From: Proteles cristata cristata
Taxonomy: Eukaryota > Chordata > Mammalia > Carnivora > Hyaenidae
DNA: 64,000 bases
Direction: 5' to 3'
NCBI GenBank assembly: GCA_017311185.1
Contig: JAESUZ010003887.1
Span: forward strand, 469,521-533,520
The position numbers and the translations under genes were made by a program. The notes under the pieces were generated by a model. That model was not told where the DNA came from, searched no databases, and saw nothing but the letters and a program-made list of their open reading frames with translations. Below, piece after piece: positions 54,720 through 63,164 of the stretch (the stretch's first letter is position 1; every line of letters starts with the position of its first letter).

Positions 54720-55598
54720 TGAGTGTCCTCACTTGGGGGCTGCCCAGTCTGCCCGCAGCGGGATGCACCTGGACATTGACAAACACCATCCACTTGGCCT
54801 TCCTTGCAGGTTTCGGACACAGTTGTATCTCCCAAGCACACCTACTCGGGGACACAGACGAGTCTGTCCCCATGAGGAAATGCCCCTCCCTCCCTTGCAA
54901 TATACTCAGGGGCCTTTGACATTTAACTCTAGTGCAATTTGTTTGTTTTTCACCCGAGTTGAAAATACCAACAAATGTCACCCGCCTTCTCTCCTCTCTC
55001 CTGACATGTGACTTTGATGGGCCAGGAGCTTGTAACACTAATGAGCATCTCAGGTCTCCACAAACTAAGAGATGGAGGGGAAGGCAGGGCTCTGGGTAGA
55101 TAAGAGGCAGGTGTGGAGATGGTTCTAGCAGGGAAAGAGTGAGCACAGAGTTAGGACTGGGGCAAGGATATTGCAGATGGGGTGGTGGAACAAAGAGGTA
55201 GGAGAGGACAGTCCTTCCTTCTAGCAGCACCATCGAAGGGAAAGATGACTTGATAGTCCAATGCCTCTCACTGTCCTGAAAGACTTCTCCACGTTCCCAG
55301 AAGGTCATCTGACTGTTCCCTGCATCCAGATCAGCGCCTTCTGCCCATTCAGTTGGAATGCTACCTTATTACACTTTTTGGAAGTCATATCATTTAGAGA
55401 TAGATCCCACTGTGAGTGATCCAACAAAACAGAACAAATAAAAGTGGCCTTAACGAAAATGACTTTTAGTTTTCTCTCGTGCAAAAGTGCAGAGTAAATT
55501 CTATGTTTGAGTGGATAGCACTTCGCCAATGTTGATGGCCTGTTTCAACAGTGTACAATGGATAGGTAAGATGGGGAAAGTGGGGTGAACAGTCCATG
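54720..55598. other. Unique sequence, no gene supported
   Basis: Holds most of the longest frame in the window (216 codons, minus strand, 54658-55308). Its C-terminal end runs into an L2 tail, no domain is recognised, and other frames are open across the same stretch. Rejected as a gene. Confidence 0.45.
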
Positions 55599-55618
55599 GG
55601 AACTCATACCATTTTTTA

Positions 55619-55846
55619 TTTTTTATTTTTTTATATTTTTATTTATTTCTAGGAGAGAGAGAGAGAGAGAGACAGTGTGAGCAGGGGAGGGTCAGAGAGA
55701 GAGAGGGAGTCACAGACTGAAACAGGCTCCAGGCTCTGAGCTGGCAGTCAGCACAGAGCCCGATGCGGGGCTCGAACCCACGAACTGCTAGATCATGACC
55801 TAAGCGAAAGTCGGACGCTTAACCGACTAAGCCACCCAGGCACCCT
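55619..55846 (-). mobile_element. Young felid SINE with perfect target duplication
   Basis: TTTATTTCTAGGAGAGAGAG, 'gactgaaacaggctccaggctctgagctgg', GGGGCTCGAACCCACGAAC and the reversed head CCACCCAGGCACCC. ACTCATACCATTTTTTA is duplicated exactly at 55602-55618 and 55847-55863 (17 of 17). Confidence 0.98.
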
Positions 55847-56104
55847 ACTCATACCATTTTTTAAACTTCTTCTGGATCTTAAACTACTTTCAGAAAATTG
55901 TAATTTTAAAAAAACCTGCAGAGAGTACAGGGCTCTGTGATAATGCCAGGGTACCCAGGTTCCTTCTATTTTGTTGTTTTGTATCCTCAACAAAATTATG
56001 CAATTGCAGGACCAAATAGGTGCTCAGGTCTCTCTGTGCACCTACTTTCCACTTGTTAGGAAAGAGAGAAGGGTAAAGAATGGTATGCTTTTTCTTTAAG
56101 GAAA

Positions 56105-56236
56105 CCTCTACAATACCACCTACTACTGGTTTATTTATAGCCCATTGGCTAGAACTTGGTCATGTGACCACACCTAGGTACAAAGGAAGCTGGGAAGTGT
56201 AGTCTTTCTTCTGCATGGCCTCTAAGGCAAATAAGA
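56105..56236. mobile_element. Old interspersed repeat, family not named
   Basis: 'gcccattggctagaacttggtcatgtgaccacacctaggtacaaaggaagctgggaagtgtagtc' is the second half of the same widely dispersed element type seen at 52670-53000. It is cut by the SINE at 56250. Confidence 0.6.
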
Positions 56237-56249
56237 CTTGGGGCTTCTT

Positions 56250-56283
56250 TTTAAAAAATTTTTTTTAATGTTTTATTTATTTC

Positions 56284-56331
<48 letters not shown>

Positions 56332-56505
56332 CGTGAGCAGGGAGGGGTCAGAGAGAGAGGGAGTCACAGACTGAAACAGGCTCCAGGCTCTGAGCTGGCA
56401 GTCAGCACAGAGCCCGACGCGGGGCTCGAACCCACGAACCACGAGATCATGACCTGAGCAAAAGTTGGACGCTTAACCGACTAAGCCACCCGGGCGCCCC
56501 ACGGC
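56250..56505 (-). mobile_element. Young felid SINE with expanded GA tract
   Basis: T-rich tail, TTTATTTCTAGG, a GA run from about 56286 to 56327, the core GACGCGGGGCTCGAACCCAC, and the reversed head CCACCCGGGCGCCCC. CTTGGGGCTTCTT is duplicated exactly at 56237-56249 and 56506-56518. Confidence 0.97.
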
Positions 56506-56519
56506 TTGGGGCTTCTTAC

Positions 56520-57370
56520 TGGGGAATGAGAGAATGGATATTAGAGGACAACCAGGAATCTCTGTACTGTTACTCCTTGGAGGAAGAGCATAGCACTGGG
56601 CATCAAGGAAGACCTGGTTGATTTGATTGCCCTCCCAACTGTCCAACTGGACTTGCCCATTACCTCTCCCAACTACACCAGAAAGGTGCCCTTGTTTCTT
56701 TCCTTTAGTCAAATAGACTCAGTTCCCCTTCCTTGGTCTAAGGAGCTGCCACCCCATCTCTCAGCTCTTCGTGGGAACTTCAGCCAGAGGCATTCAATTT
56801 CCCTGGCTCTGCTGTCTGTCAAATGGCAGGAGGCACTTAGGTGATGTGAATTAGGAGAAATAATCAGACTCTTCCAGCCTCACAATATCTCCAAATACCA
56901 CCCCCGCAAGTCAGGGGAGAGTGCCTAAAATTTCATTAGGGACTCAGTTTCTTGGGTAAAGCAGTGCAGAATTCTCATTCAACATAATTAGGCATTAATA
57001 TTTTATTCATTGATTTATTTGATCTTTTTGAGTATTGCAGAAAAAAAGGGTACTGAAAGGTTAGGGCCGGAAGAGGATTCAGAGATCTCATGGCCCCCTA
57101 AACAACCTTCTCTTTGTACATTTGAGGCAGCTGCGCATATGAGGAAAACATGGACAGCTGTATTCACAGCCCATCGGGGCAGTTCCCTTCTGGCTTCAGA
57201 TTTCCTCTGTTCTCCTAAGTATCAGAATAACCATTTCTTTCACCCTACTAAGGTTGGGTGAGGTGGGGTCTGGAGGGGAGCACTGCTTGCTGAGCTCACT
57301 AAACCCCAGGGGTTGCTGGAGAGACAAGAACCTCACTGCCTCAACCAAGCCCTGATCCTGTTTCTTCCAT
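56520..57370. other. Unique sequence, no gene recognised
   Basis: No repeat or gene was recognised. The AT-rich text near 56980-57040 is unremarkable. Confidence 0.4.
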
Positions 57371-57379
57371 TGATAACAG

Positions 57380-57665
57380 AAAAGTGTGAGCCCCTACCCC
57401 AAATTAGCAAGACCCCTGAATCCTGAAGCCATGTGATTATTGTAAGAGGAAGCATTCACACACCTGTGTGAAGGACACTGCCCAGGGACAGCCAGCCCCC
57501 TGATCTCTTAGCTGCTTATGCTCTAACACTGGAACACCTGACTTTAGACATGCCAGGGTGGCGCGTCCCCACCCCAAATGGGCTGAGCTCCTCATTTCCT
57601 CTCTGTGGAATGTTTGACAATAAAGCGACTCTGCTGTTTGACTAGAGCCTTCTGTACGTTTCATT
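57380..57665 (+). mobile_element. Possible old LTR remnant
   Basis: GTGTGAGCCCCTACCCCAAA leads to GGAATGTTTGACAATAAAGC and CGACTCTGCTGTTTGACTAG. The second part looks like the R region of an LTR, with AATAAA followed by CTCTGCTG-type text. The ends are not identifiable. Confidence 0.3.
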
Positions 57666-57764
57666 GGTTGACTCTCCTGGAGAACATAGTGATCAGTTCT
57701 AAAGTCCCAAGACCCATGATGCTCACGAAGCTCTCTGAGAGCCCAGAAGGATCACTGAACTCCT

Positions 57765-57885
57765 CCCTGAGCCTCACTTGACTCATCTGTAAAATAGGGG
57801 TATTTACCATATTCCCCGCAAAGTGTGAGCAGAAAGTGAGAGGTTAAAGCATAAAATGGTTAGCAGGTAGTTACCAGCATACAAG
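57765..57885 (+). mobile_element. MIR SINE fragment
   Basis: 'tgagcctcacttgactcatctgtaaaataggggtatttaccatattccccgc' is the MIR core, sense. Confidence 0.7.
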
Positions 57886-58001
57886 TGTTCACCATGAGGT
57901 GGTGATGATTCCATCTACATTTGAAGAGCCAGAATTAAGGAAGCCAATTGCAAGGTGTTTAGCCTGCGGAGAAGTTCACAGAAGAACTGAGGTGTGGAGG
58001 C

Positions 58002-58334
58002 AAGCTTTTAAAAAGTCAGGCAGAGAAGGACAAATATTATATGTTTGCACATATAGAAGGATTAGGAGGAACTTAACGGAGGGCCATGGGAGAGAAGAAG
58101 GGGGGAAATAGTGGGGGAAAGGGGGAGAGGCAAACCATGAGAGACTCTTGAATGCTGACAAAAACTGAGGACTGGTGGATGTGGGGGGGAGGAGGGATGG
58201 GCATGGAGAGGGGCGCTTGTGGGGATGAGCACCGGGTGTTATATGGAAACCAACTTGACAATAAACTATTTGTAAAAAAAAATAATAAAAATAATAAATA
58301 AATAATAAATAAATAAATAAAGCATTTAAAAATT
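58002..58334 (+). mobile_element. L1 LINE, 3' end, sense
   Basis: 'ggacaaatattatatgtttgcac', GAGGCAAACCATGAGAGACT, GATGAGCACCGGGTGTTATA, GGAAACCAACTTGACAATAA, then an A/AATA-rich tail. AAGCTTTTAAAAAGT (58002-58016) and AAGCATTTAAAAATT (58320-58334) match at 13 of 15 and fit a target duplication. Only about 300 bp of the 3' UTR inserted; unlike the copy at 14126 it is not inverted. Confidence 0.88.
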
Positions 58335-58489
58335 AAAAAAAAAATGTTCTCGAATCCCCACCTAGTGGAGGTAGAAGACAGGACCACACACTGATAGCTG
58401 TGCGTATGGTGAGACAAAAGATAACCAAGTTTCGAGGAAGAGACACTGGGGTGAGGCTCACTCCGGAGTCTGTGCCCAACATCATAGCA

Positions 58490-58565
58490 CCTTTAAAGCT
58501 AATGAGTGCCCATCTTTACACAGGAGAAACTGAGCCACAGGGTGGGAATGTGCTTAGCCTGAGGT
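58490..58565 (-). mobile_element. MIR SINE fragment
   Basis: CCCATCTTTACACAGGAGAA and 'actgagccacagggtgggaatgtgcttagcc' are reverse MIR. Confidence 0.55.
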
Positions 58566-58675
58566 TAATGAGAAGTTCAGTGGGGGGACTTGCCTCTTGC
58601 AAAGAGGAAATATAAATACAGTGTTCCTGAAGAAGTACTCTCATGGTGAAGAAATAGAAGACTTTGTTACCAGCA

Positions 58676-58866
58676 ATCCCCAGTCTGAGGGGAGACAGCT
58701 CTGCCTTCAAAGAGCATCCGTCTGAGGGGAGAGACGCGGTCCTGTCTCAGGGAACCCCAGGCTGAGGGGGCAGATACAGGGAGCCCTCAGGGAGCATCAG
58801 TCTGAGGGGGGGAGATGCAGCCCTGCCCTCAGGGAGCCCCATTCTGAGGAGGGAGACACAGCCCCG
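58676..58866 (+). repeat. Diverged minisatellite cluster, about 39-bp units
   Basis: About four and a half copies of a unit with the pattern CCCCAGTCTGAGGGGAGACA...CTGCC-TCA. The last ones are closest to the main array (AGGGAGCCCCATTCTGAGGA, GGGAGACACAGCCCCGC). It is the same unit as the 63165-64000 array but more diverged, and lies 4.3 kb upstream of it. Confidence 0.88.
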
Positions 58867-58889
58867 CTTTTCTGTGTGTTTGACTTTGA

Positions 58890-59095
58890 GGAGGGAGGCA
58901 GGGCAGATTTTGTTTCTATCATGTGTCAGCTGCCTCCCCGCCCCATACCTTTCCCTCTTCCCTCAGTGCCGGGTCTATCTGGCCTTTAATACTTTAATAG
59001 ATTGCAGTCTCCTAGAGAACAGAGAGGAACTATTTATTCAGACTCTGTATGGAGCCCAGCACAGCAGGTGCTCAATAAATATTTATAGGTGCTAA
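58890..59095 (+). mobile_element. L2 LINE, 3' end, sense
   Basis: 'ttgcagtctcctagagaacagagaggaactatttattcagactctgtatggagcccagcacagcaggtgctcaataaatatttatagg' is the L2 tail. It sits directly after the diverged minisatellite cluster. Confidence 0.7.
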
Positions 59096-59099
59096 GGAC

Positions 59100-59700
59100 T
59101 TAGCACACTAAATACACATAACCTAAGTGACGGAAGTGTAATGAGCATAGCACACAGCAACTGTGACACAGCCACTGGTAGTAAGGAGCCAGGTAGAGAA
59201 GGAGTTACTAGTGAACCGGAAGCCATCAGAGAGGGGGAGTGGAGGGTCCTCCTTTTCTGTGGCCCGCATAGCACGTGAGCAGAAAGCACTCACAGTATGT
59301 GGACCAAGGCTTCATTATGACTTCCTGGGGTCTTAGGTACCTTTGCCTTTGAAGGCTCCTCCACTAAAGGAAAAAAAAAGTCTCTGACACTTCCTTGGGC
59401 CTGGAGGCATCTGATACCCAAACTACCCCCAACCTGACCCTGGAATTGGAGCAGCCAGTTTGGAGGAAGCTTTCAAGCGTTGCTTCCTGACCCCAGCTTT
59501 ACATACATTAACTTCTACCCACGTGACCTACAACAGAATTTCTTCAGCTAGTGGCAGAGATCCCTGGGTGTGCAGAATTCTAGGATATGTTTTACGCTTT
59601 AGCTTTCTATTTCAGTGGCAGTCTCAAACCCGTTCTTTACCAAAGACTCTTTTGCTAACAGCCGGTTGCGACTTAAAGACGGTCACAGAATAAGATTCAC
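59100..59700. other. Unique sequence, no gene recognised
   Basis: No repeat or gene was recognised. Confidence 0.4.
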
Positions 59701-59704
59701 AATG

Positions 59705-59945
59705 GGTGAACTTGTTTTGCAATTTCACTATGTGCACAGCTCTGCTAAAGTGTGTTTTACATGGAGTGACCTAGTTAATCTTCACAACTCTATGAAACTA
59801 TCCAGTTTCACAGACAAGGAGACCAAGGCATTGCGAGGTCAAGCACCTTGCCCATGATCACATGCTAGTAAGAGTCAGGATTCATGTGCAAGAGGGGACT
59901 GGGCTGGAGAGTCTGTGTGCTTACCACCAGCCACCTTGCCTCTAA
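59705..59945 (-). mobile_element. MIR SINE, nearly full length
   Basis: 'cactatgtgcacagctctgctaaagtgtgttttacatgg', TTAATCTTCACAACTCTATG, 'aaggagaccaaggcattgcgaggtcaagcaccttgcccatgatcacatgctag' in reverse MIR order. Confidence 0.78.
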
Positions 59946-60059
59946 GTCAAGCTTTTTAAGATGGTCCTTCTGAAACCAAGACCTCCAAAAGGATCTTCCC
60001 TTAAAAATTTTCTGTAATTACTCAGCTGTGTTAGACTACCACACCTTGAATCTGTGTTC

Positions 60060-60235
60060 TTCTACAATGTTCTCAGGAAGGTGACCATCTCTAGCTGCTG
60101 ATATCCTATCACCTATCATGTAAGATCCCAGTCAGTGCTATCTTCTTTCAGAAGTATCCCATTGCTCTAGTTAGGAGGAATGTCTTCTGAAGGATTCCCA
60201 TAGCATTTTTCCATTCTTCTATCTTGAGATCTGTG
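60060..60235 (+). mobile_element. L2-like LINE fragment (tentative)
   Basis: 'gtcagtgctatcttctttcagaagtatcccattgctctagttagg' resembles L2 3' UTR text but is weak. Confidence 0.3.
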
Positions 60236-60239
60236 TAAC

Positions 60240-60440
60240 CTGTGGTGCGGTAGGGCTTATCTGGGTTGGGATTTCAGCTCTGCCTTCTACCTTTGTCTTA
60301 ATTCATTGAGCAAAATATGTAAGCTTCCTGAACCTCAGTTTCTCCATCTGTAAAATGGGCAAGTGGTATTACACTATCAAATGGTTTAAATGAGATAACA
60401 TGTAGAAGGAGCCAGGCTCACCAGACACACTGTAGACACT
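60240..60440 (+). mobile_element. MIR SINE, nearly full length
   Basis: 'ggtagggcttatctgggttgggatttcagctctgcc', TGAACCTCAGTTTCTCCATC, TGTAAAATGGGCAAGTGGTA, 'taaatgagataacatgtagaaggagcc'. Sense MIR. Confidence 0.85.
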
Positions 60441-60485
60441 GCCTCCCCCACCCTCACTGGATCACAGTTATCTAGGTAGTTATTT

Positions 60486-60725
60486 TTGTTTGTTTTTCTT
60501 TTTTTTTTAATGTTTTATTTATTTCTGAGAGAGAGAGAGAGAGAGAGAGAAACCATGTGAGCAGGGGAGTGTCAGAGAGAGAGGGAGATACAGAATCTGA
60601 AACAGGCTCCAGGCTCTGAGCTGGCTGTCAGCACAGAGCCCGACGTGAGACTCAAACTCATAAACTGTGAGATCATGACCCGATTCGAAGTCAGACACTT
60701 AACCAACTGAGCCACCCAGGCGCCC
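60486..60725 (-). mobile_element. Young felid SINE
   Basis: T-rich tail, TTTATTTCTGAGAGAGAGAG, 'gaaacaggctccaggctctgagctggctgtcagcacagagcccgacg', reversed head CCACCCAGGCGCCCC. CTAGGTAGTTATTT is duplicated exactly at 60472-60485 and 60726-60739. Confidence 0.97.
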
Positions 60726-60739
60726 CTAGGTAGTTATTT

Positions 60740-61300
60740 GTAAGCTCCTCCCAAAAAGAAGGAGGATGTCCTGTCCAGTTCTATCCACTCCCATGTCCCA
60801 CATGACTATGTGTAGCAGGTACTCAGCAGAAACCTGGTTAAATGAATGGGTCCCTGCTGTTGAGTCAATCAGGTCCCCTGTCTGGGGGAGTCAGAGTTGG
60901 GTGGAGGGTCATAAGAGGGAGGAGTTGGCTGCAGTCTTCCAGATGTCTACTCTAGACCGTTTCCAGGGAAGAAGACAATGGAAAGAAGAAGGAGAGGACA
61001 AAGAAGACCGGCAGAGACAGAGGGAAATGGGGAAGGGTGGAAGATTATGGAGAGAAAGGGGGGCAGGAGGAAAAAGGAGATCAAAGGAAAGCAGAGATGA
61101 GTCTGTAAACTGAAAAAAAAAAAAGAAAGAAAAAAGGAAAAAGAGAAAACTTGTGGGGTTTTCAGACTTGAAGACAGGAAGGAGACTTCCATTTCCCACC
61201 GCTTGAGGGGCTGGGGTGATCTGTGGCTGAGTCTTCATTGCCCCCCCTCCCCCTCAGCTCATCCAATGGGCTGGAAATGGACTTGAATAGATGACCCCCT
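60740..61300. other. Unique sequence with purine-rich block
   Basis: 60958-61150 is strongly purine-rich (GAAGAAGACAATGGAAAGAA and similar) and ends in an A/AAAG tract at 61110-61145. The frame through it is a Lys/Glu/Arg-rich chance translation. Confidence 0.45.
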
Positions 61301-61302
61301 TC

Positions 61303-61303
<1 letters not shown>

Positions 61304-61353
<50 letters not shown>
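61304..61353 (+). repeat. (CA)n microsatellite
   Basis: About 25 uninterrupted CA units, the longest dinucleotide array in the window. Confidence 0.98.
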
Positions 61354-61356
<3 letters not shown>

Positions 61357-61364
61357 CAACCAAA

Positions 61365-61460
61365 TTACCCAAAGGAGGAAACTGAGGCACAAAGAAGAGA
61401 AGGGGCTTGCTGGGGTCCAGGGCAGGGCCTGGATGGGGACCTGGGGCTCAGAAACCCTGC
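61365..61460 (-). mobile_element. MIR SINE fragment
   Basis: 'ccaaaggaggaaactgaggcacaaagaagagaaggggcttgctggggtccagggcagggcctgg' is reverse MIR. Confidence 0.62.
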
Positions 61461-61569
61461 ACCGTGCTCTTTCTGCTCCACCAGTCCTTACATGGGAGTC
61501 AGGACGCTCATATTCCAACATGAAGAAAGACAATATTAGGAATGCAGAGAGCAAATGCCAGGGTAATGG

Positions 61570-61905
61570 AGCCTGGTGTTTGCAATAAAAATTTAAATGT
61601 GCCATCCTGGTGGCGACAGTGACTTTTATCTGATCAGCCTGTCAGCGCTTAAGAAGGCCGGCACTGTAAATGGCAAAACCAAATTGAATTCATATTTACT
61701 GCCCTTGAGTCTGTGGGGTTTATTGCTTCCAATGGATTCATCTCTCTCTTCTCTTTCTCCTCTTCCTCCTTTGCCCACCCCCCTCCCGCTTCCTCTAGTT
61801 TTTCCTGAACTTCCAAATGGCCTTATTATCTGCCAACTTATTGGGAAAGTTGACTGGAGAGAAGGGCGCTCTTTCTGATTGCGGATTATTTTCTATCTGC
61901 GCCTC
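61570..61905. promoter_or_regulatory. Candidate conserved non-coding element
   Basis: Repeat-free, AT-rich text: CAATAAAAATTTAAATGTGC, GACTTTTATCTGATCAGCCT, CAAATTGAATTCATATTTAC, GGCCTTATTATCTGCCAACT. GATA-type cores occur twice (near 61627 and 61827). It directly precedes the exon candidate at 61909, so it could also be conserved intron flank. Inference. Confidence 0.32.
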
Positions 61906-61908
61906 CAG

Positions 61909-62010
61909 GCAAACTCTGTGGCCGGGGAGGCGGACCCGTGTGGCAACTTCACGCAGGCCCCCTGGCTCTCCGGCTTCCTGGGTTCTCCCGCTGGAAGGTA
62001 CCAGCAGGAG
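61909..62010 (+). other. Possible cassette exon, 102 nt, splice-bounded
   Basis: The acceptor side reads TTATTTTCTATCTGCGCCTCCAG (pyrimidine-rich, AG at 61907-61908). The donor is GAG|GTGAGA at 62010/62011. The 102 nt between are open in the frame starting at 61909 and a multiple of three, giving 34 residues that start ANSVAGEADPCGNFTQ and end GRYQQE. A weaker donor (GTACCA) lies at 61998. I recognise no protein family in it and no partner exon in the window. The splice context, open frame and low-repeat surroundings are seen. Whether it is an exon is inference, and the strand depends on the splice sites alone. Confidence 0.22.
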
Positions 62011-62019
62011 GTGAGAGGG

Positions 62020-62730
62020 CAGCGTGAGAGGCGTTTGCTTCCTGGGCCCGCTCCTTCCCCGGCCGCAGTCTGTCCGTGGATGTGTCCTCCACGCAAGCTG
62101 TTGGCCAACTCTTCTCCCATGGCTGTAAGGCCTTCCTGAAACTGCCCTCTGCCTTTACCCCTTCAGGCCTGGGGGGGCAAAATAGTAAGCGCCTCCCCTC
62201 CATTGCCGGTCCCTGGGTGCGACAGCACCCTTCCAAGGCTCCGCTCACCCTGAGCGCACCCTGTATACCGTCCCTTCACTAAACTTCCTTCAGGCAGCCC
62301 TTAGACTCTGTTGGCTCTTTCCTCCAAGGGCCCTGATGGATAATGTGTCCCTGCCCCTTGTCCCCAGAACCGAGAGGACACAGGAGAGCAACATAACGAA
62401 GGGACGAAGGGATGGGCAGGAGGACCTTGTTCCATTTGCTTATTACAAAGGGAGAGGAAGCCTTTTATCTTTTATGGCTTTTTCTTAGGCCTTCTGTCTG
62501 CTAGGGAATTTGTGGAGGTTATAAGACAGCAAAAGCAGCCCCGACTGAGAAGTCCTCTTGCTTTTGTGTGTCACCTCTTACGTCGAGGTTGGCCATCACC
62601 CGAGGATTCTGTTCCAAGGCCAAGGAAAGACCAGGCCGACCTTGGAGGTGAACGTGGGATTCTCTATCCCCATGTTCCTCCTTGCGGGAAGCAGGTCTCT
62701 CTCCTCCACCACAAACACGCTAGATGACGC
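62020..62730. other. Unique sequence, no gene recognised
   Basis: GC-moderate unique sequence. Frames of 61-99 codons overlap on both strands without recognised domains. Confidence 0.4.
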
Positions 62731-62734
62731 AGGC

Positions 62735-62755
62735 AAAAAAAAAAAAAAAAAAAAA
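62735..62755 (+). repeat. Poly-A run, 21 nt
   Basis: An uninterrupted run of 21 A followed by GGGCAAAAAACCCC. No SINE or L1 body precedes it, so its origin is not explained by the elements found. Confidence 0.95.
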
Positions 62756-62789
62756 GGGCAAAAAACCCCACCTCCCATCAAGAAGCCAA

Positions 62790-62900
62790 TGTGATCGTAT
62801 AAATTCTTTCTGTTTTAATAATCAGAGGTGTTATTAGGAGCCTGAGATTAAATATGCCATGCTAGATGTCCTGGTGAACGCATAATAACAGGGCAGGGTA
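62790..62900. promoter_or_regulatory. Candidate conserved non-coding element
   Basis: AT-rich repeat-free text (CTTTCTGTTTTAATAATCAG, GGTGTTATTAGGAGCCTGAG, ATTAAATATGCCATGCTAGA). Composition only. Confidence 0.25.
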
Positions 62901-63164
62901 GTAACCACAGGCCTTTGTAATGAAGCCTCCTCCTCAGAGCAGCCTGTGAACTTGAATGATACTCGGCCCGGGGCCGCCCGGCTGAACCCCAGCTGCCTAC
63001 CCACCGGGCAGGGCTGCTTCTTGGAGGCCTGGCCTTCACTGGGTCTGCAAGACAGGGGTGAGGAGAGGGGCTGTGAGGGGAACAAAAGCACTGTGCCAAA
63101 GTTAGCTTCCGGCCCCAGAGGCAGAACTGTGAGCAGACGCTTGAGATAGAGACACTAGACACAG

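Noticed and set aside
54658..55308. 216-codon minus-strand open frame, the longest in the window
   Set aside because: No recognised domain or conserved splice context. It runs into an antisense L2 tail and other frames are open across the same stretch.
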